Of a stretch of 8,768 nucleotides of DNA, positions 6,656-8,768 are shown piece after piece. The notes under the pieces were generated by a model, which did not search any database, was not told the DNA's origin, and saw nothing but the letters and a program-made list of their open reading frames with translations. Each line of letters opens with the position of its first letter. Positions within the stretch are counted from its first letter, which is position 1. The stretch comes from Gammaproteobacteria bacterium (GTDB taxonomy: Bacteria > Pseudomonadota > Gammaproteobacteria > Steroidobacterales > Steroidobacteraceae). Location: positions 2,535 to 11,302 of the forward strand of contig PMMB01000172.1 of NCBI GenBank assembly GCA_003165495.1, written 5' to 3'. A program made the translations under genes and the position numbers.

Positions 6656-7579
6656 TTGGGGTATCAGTTTCTGGTGCGCGCGTCGCTGGCGGCCGTGGCG
6701 TCGCTGGGCTCGTGTGCCGGCGCTGTCGCGGGCGCGATCGAGGGCGTCGTCACCTTCCCGGCCCAGCTCGTGCCGTCGATGACCGTCTATGTCTCCGGCC
6801 TCGATACCTCGCGAGTCCACTCGGTACAGCTGTTGCGCGGGCAGGCGAGCTTCACGGTCGAGGTCCCTCCCGGCCGCTATCTAGTGTTTTTGGCGCCGAA
6901 CGAGACCGGCGCGCCCAATATCTACGGTGCGTACACGCAGTACAGCCTGTGCGCGCCGCACGATATCGACGGCAAATGTGAGGATCACGCACTGGTCCCG
7001 GTCACCGTTACCGCGAAGGGTCCGCGTGCCGCGGTGACGATCGATGACTGGTACTTGACGGATGACATCGCCGGGCAGATAGACCACATCCGCGGGGTTG
7101 CGGCCGGCTTCAACTCGGAACCCTTGAGCGCGCCGCGATTCTCCGAATACCCGAGCGCGCCGTTCGACGCCTCCGTAACGCCTAAGGTCGATTTCGGCGG
7201 CAGCGATCTGGCGGAGGAGGATCGCGAGAGCGTGCAGCGTGCGCTATTGAGCGGGCCGAACTTCGCCGGCCATGTCACGGCAATGTTGACGCACTGCGGC
7301 CCGGGATGCGGCCGCCTCGTGCTGCTCGATTGGCAGACCGGCGCGATCCAGGGGCTACCGCCGCAGCGTCTGCGTGCCGAGTTCCAGGCAACGCTGCCGT
7401 GTCGGCCCGATGAAGCTCTGCTGTTTCGACGCGACAGCCGGCTGATGAGCGTTTCGCGCGCGCAAGGTACGGCGGTGGTTACACAGTATTACGTGTGGAA
7501 TCAAAAAAATGCCGCACTGGTGCAGAGCGGTGAATATCAGCGAACATCGCAGACGTTTTGTGCGGTTGCGGCACGCTAA
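6656..7579 (+). CDS. Exported protein of unknown function, possible lipoprotein
   Basis: I do not recognise a named family. The 307-residue product begins with a signal sequence: an Arg at position 8, a hydrophobic stretch, then SLGSC (16-20), which fits a lipobox with the lipidated Cys at 20. A normal signal peptidase site near AVAGA (23-27) is equally possible. After it comes a region that reads like a small beta-sandwich: IEGVVTFPAQ (28-37) through FTVEVPPGRYLVFLAP (66-81), resembling the carboxypeptidase-regulatory-like pattern. CAPHD and KCEDH (Cys 99 and 108) could form a disulfide. The second half holds LLSGPNFAGHVTAML (198-211) followed by HCGPGCGRLVLLDWQTGAI (213-231), a block reminiscent of uncharacterised secreted proteins with 'NFAGHY...CGxGC'. 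Further Cys are at 249 and 302. The TTG start is chosen for its ribosome binding site. It is 67 bases from gspB, with a possible terminator between. Confidence 0.75.
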   Translation: MGYQFLVRASLAAVASLGSCAGAVAGAIEGVVTFPAQLVPSMTVYVSGLDTSRVHSVQLLRGQASFTVEVPPGRYLVFLAPNETGAPNIYGAYTQYSLCAPHDIDGKCEDHALVPVTVTAKGPRAAVTIDDWYLTDDIAGQIDHIRGVAAGFNSEPLSAPRFSEYPSAPFDASVTPKVDFGGSDLAEEDRESVQRALLSGPNFAGHVTAMLTHCGPGCGRLVLLDWQTGAIQGLPPQRLRAEFQATLPCRPDEALLFRRDSRLMSVSRAQGTAVVTQYYVWNQKNAALVQSGEYQRTSQTFCAVAAR

Positions 7580-7603
7580 GCCCGATCATGCGATGATTGA
7601 CCG

Positions 7604-8212
7604 ATGCGCAAGATCTTAACGCTGACCATGAGCGGCTTGGTGACCGTATTGCCATTGGCATTGACGGTCTATGTGATTTGGTGGCTGGTGCAGACGGTCG
7701 AAGGGTGGCTGCGGCGTGCTCTGATCGCATTGGGCATCGTGAGTCCGGAACATTATTGGCCGGGCTTAGGCTTGGTCGCCGGATTTGTGCTGTTGCTGGT
7801 CGTCGGCAGCTTGGTCAACGCCTATGCCGGTAAGATCTTGCTCAAATATTGGGACGCCTTTTTGGGCCGAATTCCGTTCGTGAAGACTCTCTACGGCGGA
7901 TTTCGCGACGTCGTCAGTTTGCTGCCGTCCGGCAGCGGCGAGAAGCGCGATTTACAGCGAGTGGTATTGGCCCGATTCGAGGACGTGCACGCGATCGGTT
8001 TCGTCACTCGCGAAGACGTACCGTCGGTGCTGCTTGCGCATGGTGGTCACGACTGGGTAACCGTGTATTTCCCCATGAGCTATGCCTTCGGCGGCTACAC
8101 CATTTACCTGCCGCGCGACCGCATAGAGCCTCTCGACATTTCGGTCGAAGATGCCATGCGATTGGCGATCACCGCGGGCCTGACGGCTGCCGGTAGCCGC
8201 ACCAACAGTTGA
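7604..8212 (+). CDS. DUF502 family inner-membrane protein
   Basis: The 202-residue product has two membrane helices, about residues 8-29 (MSGLVTVLPLALTVYVIWWL) and 54-75 (GLGLVAGFVLLLVVGSLVNA). These are followed by the family-typical GRIPFVKTLYGGFRDVV (88-104) and a soluble domain. That domain contains VVLARFEDVHAIGFVT (120-135) and closes with IYLPRDRIEPLDISVEDAMR (167-186). This architecture and these blocks match DUF502, a widespread family of unknown function. Where many members carry a Pro/Thr-rich 'PTTPNPTSG' loop before the closing strand, this protein reads FPMSYAFGGYTIYLP. The ATG at 7604 has no clear ribosome binding site; it is preferred over M9 because the extra basic residues suit the start of the first helix. 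It lies 24 bases after the preceding stop. Confidence 0.9.
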   Translation: MRKILTLTMSGLVTVLPLALTVYVIWWLVQTVEGWLRRALIALGIVSPEHYWPGLGLVAGFVLLLVVGSLVNAYAGKILLKYWDAFLGRIPFVKTLYGGFRDVVSLLPSGSGEKRDLQRVVLARFEDVHAIGFVTREDVPSVLLAHGGHDWVTVYFPMSYAFGGYTIYLPRDRIEPLDISVEDAMRLAITAGLTAAGSRTNS

Positions 8213-8230
8213 GGATGCTGGGGTAAGCTG

Positions 8231-8768
8231 ATGGTCAAGCGCTATTTGCAGATCCTTGCACTCGCGGCGACTCACTCCGCAGTCGCGTTAGGAGTCGGCG
8301 CACACGGCGTAGCGACGCCCGGCGCGGCGACGCTCGGCGTGCCGACGCTCGGCGTGGCGACGCCCCGATCCAACTTGCATGTCGCGGCCGACAAATACCA
8401 GACATGGAGAACCGCGGCTGCGACGACTCTCATTGCTCGCGCGGATGCGAACTCGCTGGCGACGGCCGCGGCGCTGCGCTATGTCGGCTCGGCGGGTAAC
8501 GCCAAGGAGGGCACACCTAGTCTTATGCCGTCGGCCCTGGATTTGGCAGCTCGTGCCAGCGAGTTGGCACCGCAGAACGCGAGCATCGGCTGGCTGCACC
8601 TGCAATTGTGCGGGGCGACACCCACCTGCGACATCCGCGACGTCGCGACCATCATGCGCTGGGTGGACGCGGACAACGGCGCAGCCTGGTTGCAGACGCT
8701 GGCCGCAGCGCAGAAAGACAGGGAGCCGACGGAAGTTGACAGGATCCTCGCGGACATGGCCCACGGGG
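8231..8768 (+). CDS. Exported protein of unknown function, 5' part (3' end outside window)
   Basis: From the ATG at 8231 the frame is open to the right edge (179 codons, no stop). The start MVKRYLQILALAATHSAVALG looks like a signal peptide, with two basic residues then a hydrophobic core. A fourfold repeat GVATP/GAATL/GVPTL/GVATP (residues 26-45) follows. The remainder is alpha-helical in character and rich in Ala, with ALDLAARASELAPQNASIGW (102-121), Cys 127 and 133, and WVDADNGAAWLQTLAAAQ (144-161). The spacing of Ala, Leu and Asn-Ala motifs suggests TPR-like helical repeats, but no family is recognised. GGGG (8220-8223) seven bases before the ATG may serve as a weak ribosome binding site. 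The gene begins 18 bases after the DUF502 stop. Codon use (G/C at third positions) favours this strand over the open frame opposite it. Confidence 0.7.
   Translation, partial: MVKRYLQILALAATHSAVALGVGAHGVATPGAATLGVPTLGVATPRSNLHVAADKYQTWRTAAATTLIARADANSLATAAALRYVGSAGNAKEGTPSLMPSALDLAARASELAPQNASIGWLHLQLCGATPTCDIRDVATIMRWVDADNGAAWLQTLAAAQKDREPTEVDRILADMAHG
8306..8365 (+). repeat. Four tandem 15-base units within the 8231 gene
   Basis: Units at 8306-8320, 8321-8335, 8336-8350 and 8351-8365 share the pattern GGCG-x-x-x-CGACG-CYC and encode GVATP, GAATL, GVPTL and GVATP. The period is a multiple of three, so copy-number change would keep the frame. The repeat lies just after the predicted signal peptide. 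Confidence 0.85.

Noticed and set aside
8288..8764. Open frame of 158 codons on the - strand at the right edge
   Set aside because: The + strand frame has a signal peptide, sits 18 bases after the previous gene and follows the direction of all neighbours. The - strand product is Arg/Gly-rich with repeats that merely mirror the 15-base units.

Overview
The window is a GC-rich, densely packed bacterial chromosome segment. All nine recognisable genes lie on the + strand, and the gaps run from a 4-base overlap to 67 bases. The gene content points to a proteobacterium, most likely a gammaproteobacterium. The evidence is a long FadE-type acyl-CoA dehydrogenase with its bacterial C-terminal domain, the ExeA/GspA and ExeB/GspB pair linked to type II secretion, and DinB. 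A finer placement is not supported. I see no tRNA, rRNA, CRISPR array, insertion sequence, phage gene or attachment site, and base composition does not jump in a way that suggests recent transfer.

Layout: (1) Bases 1-1679 hold the 3' part of fadE (fatty acid beta-oxidation), cut by the left edge. (2) Bases 1676-2578, overlapping fadE by ATGA, encode a zinc-ribbon multi-pass membrane protein of the DUF3667 type. (3) Bases 2612-3034 encode a small exported DUF4399 protein, followed 3 bases later by dinB (3038-4228), translesion DNA polymerase IV. (4) Bases 4256-5914 and 5923-6588 are gspA and gspB, an AAA ATPase and its membrane partner that help the type II secretion channel assemble through the peptidoglycan. 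(5) A modest hairpin followed by a T-rich run (6612-6640) may end the gspAB transcript. (6) Bases 6656-7579 encode an exported protein of unknown function, possibly a lipoprotein, starting at TTG. (7) Bases 7604-8212 encode a DUF502 two-helix membrane protein. (8) Bases 8231 to the right edge hold the start of an exported protein of unknown function with a fourfold 15-base repeat near its N terminus.

The genes do not form one pathway. The clear functional unit is gspA-gspB. Beyond that there is a theme of envelope proteins: six of nine products are membrane-bound or exported (the DUF3667, DUF4399, GspA, GspB and DUF502 proteins, and the product at 6656), and the partial product at 8231 probably is too. 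fadE and dinB look like ordinary neighbours carried in the same co-directional run. I found no convincing undescribed defence or mobile system. The parts least explained by known families are the two exported unknowns at 6656 and 8231, and the hairpin between gspB and the 6656 gene.
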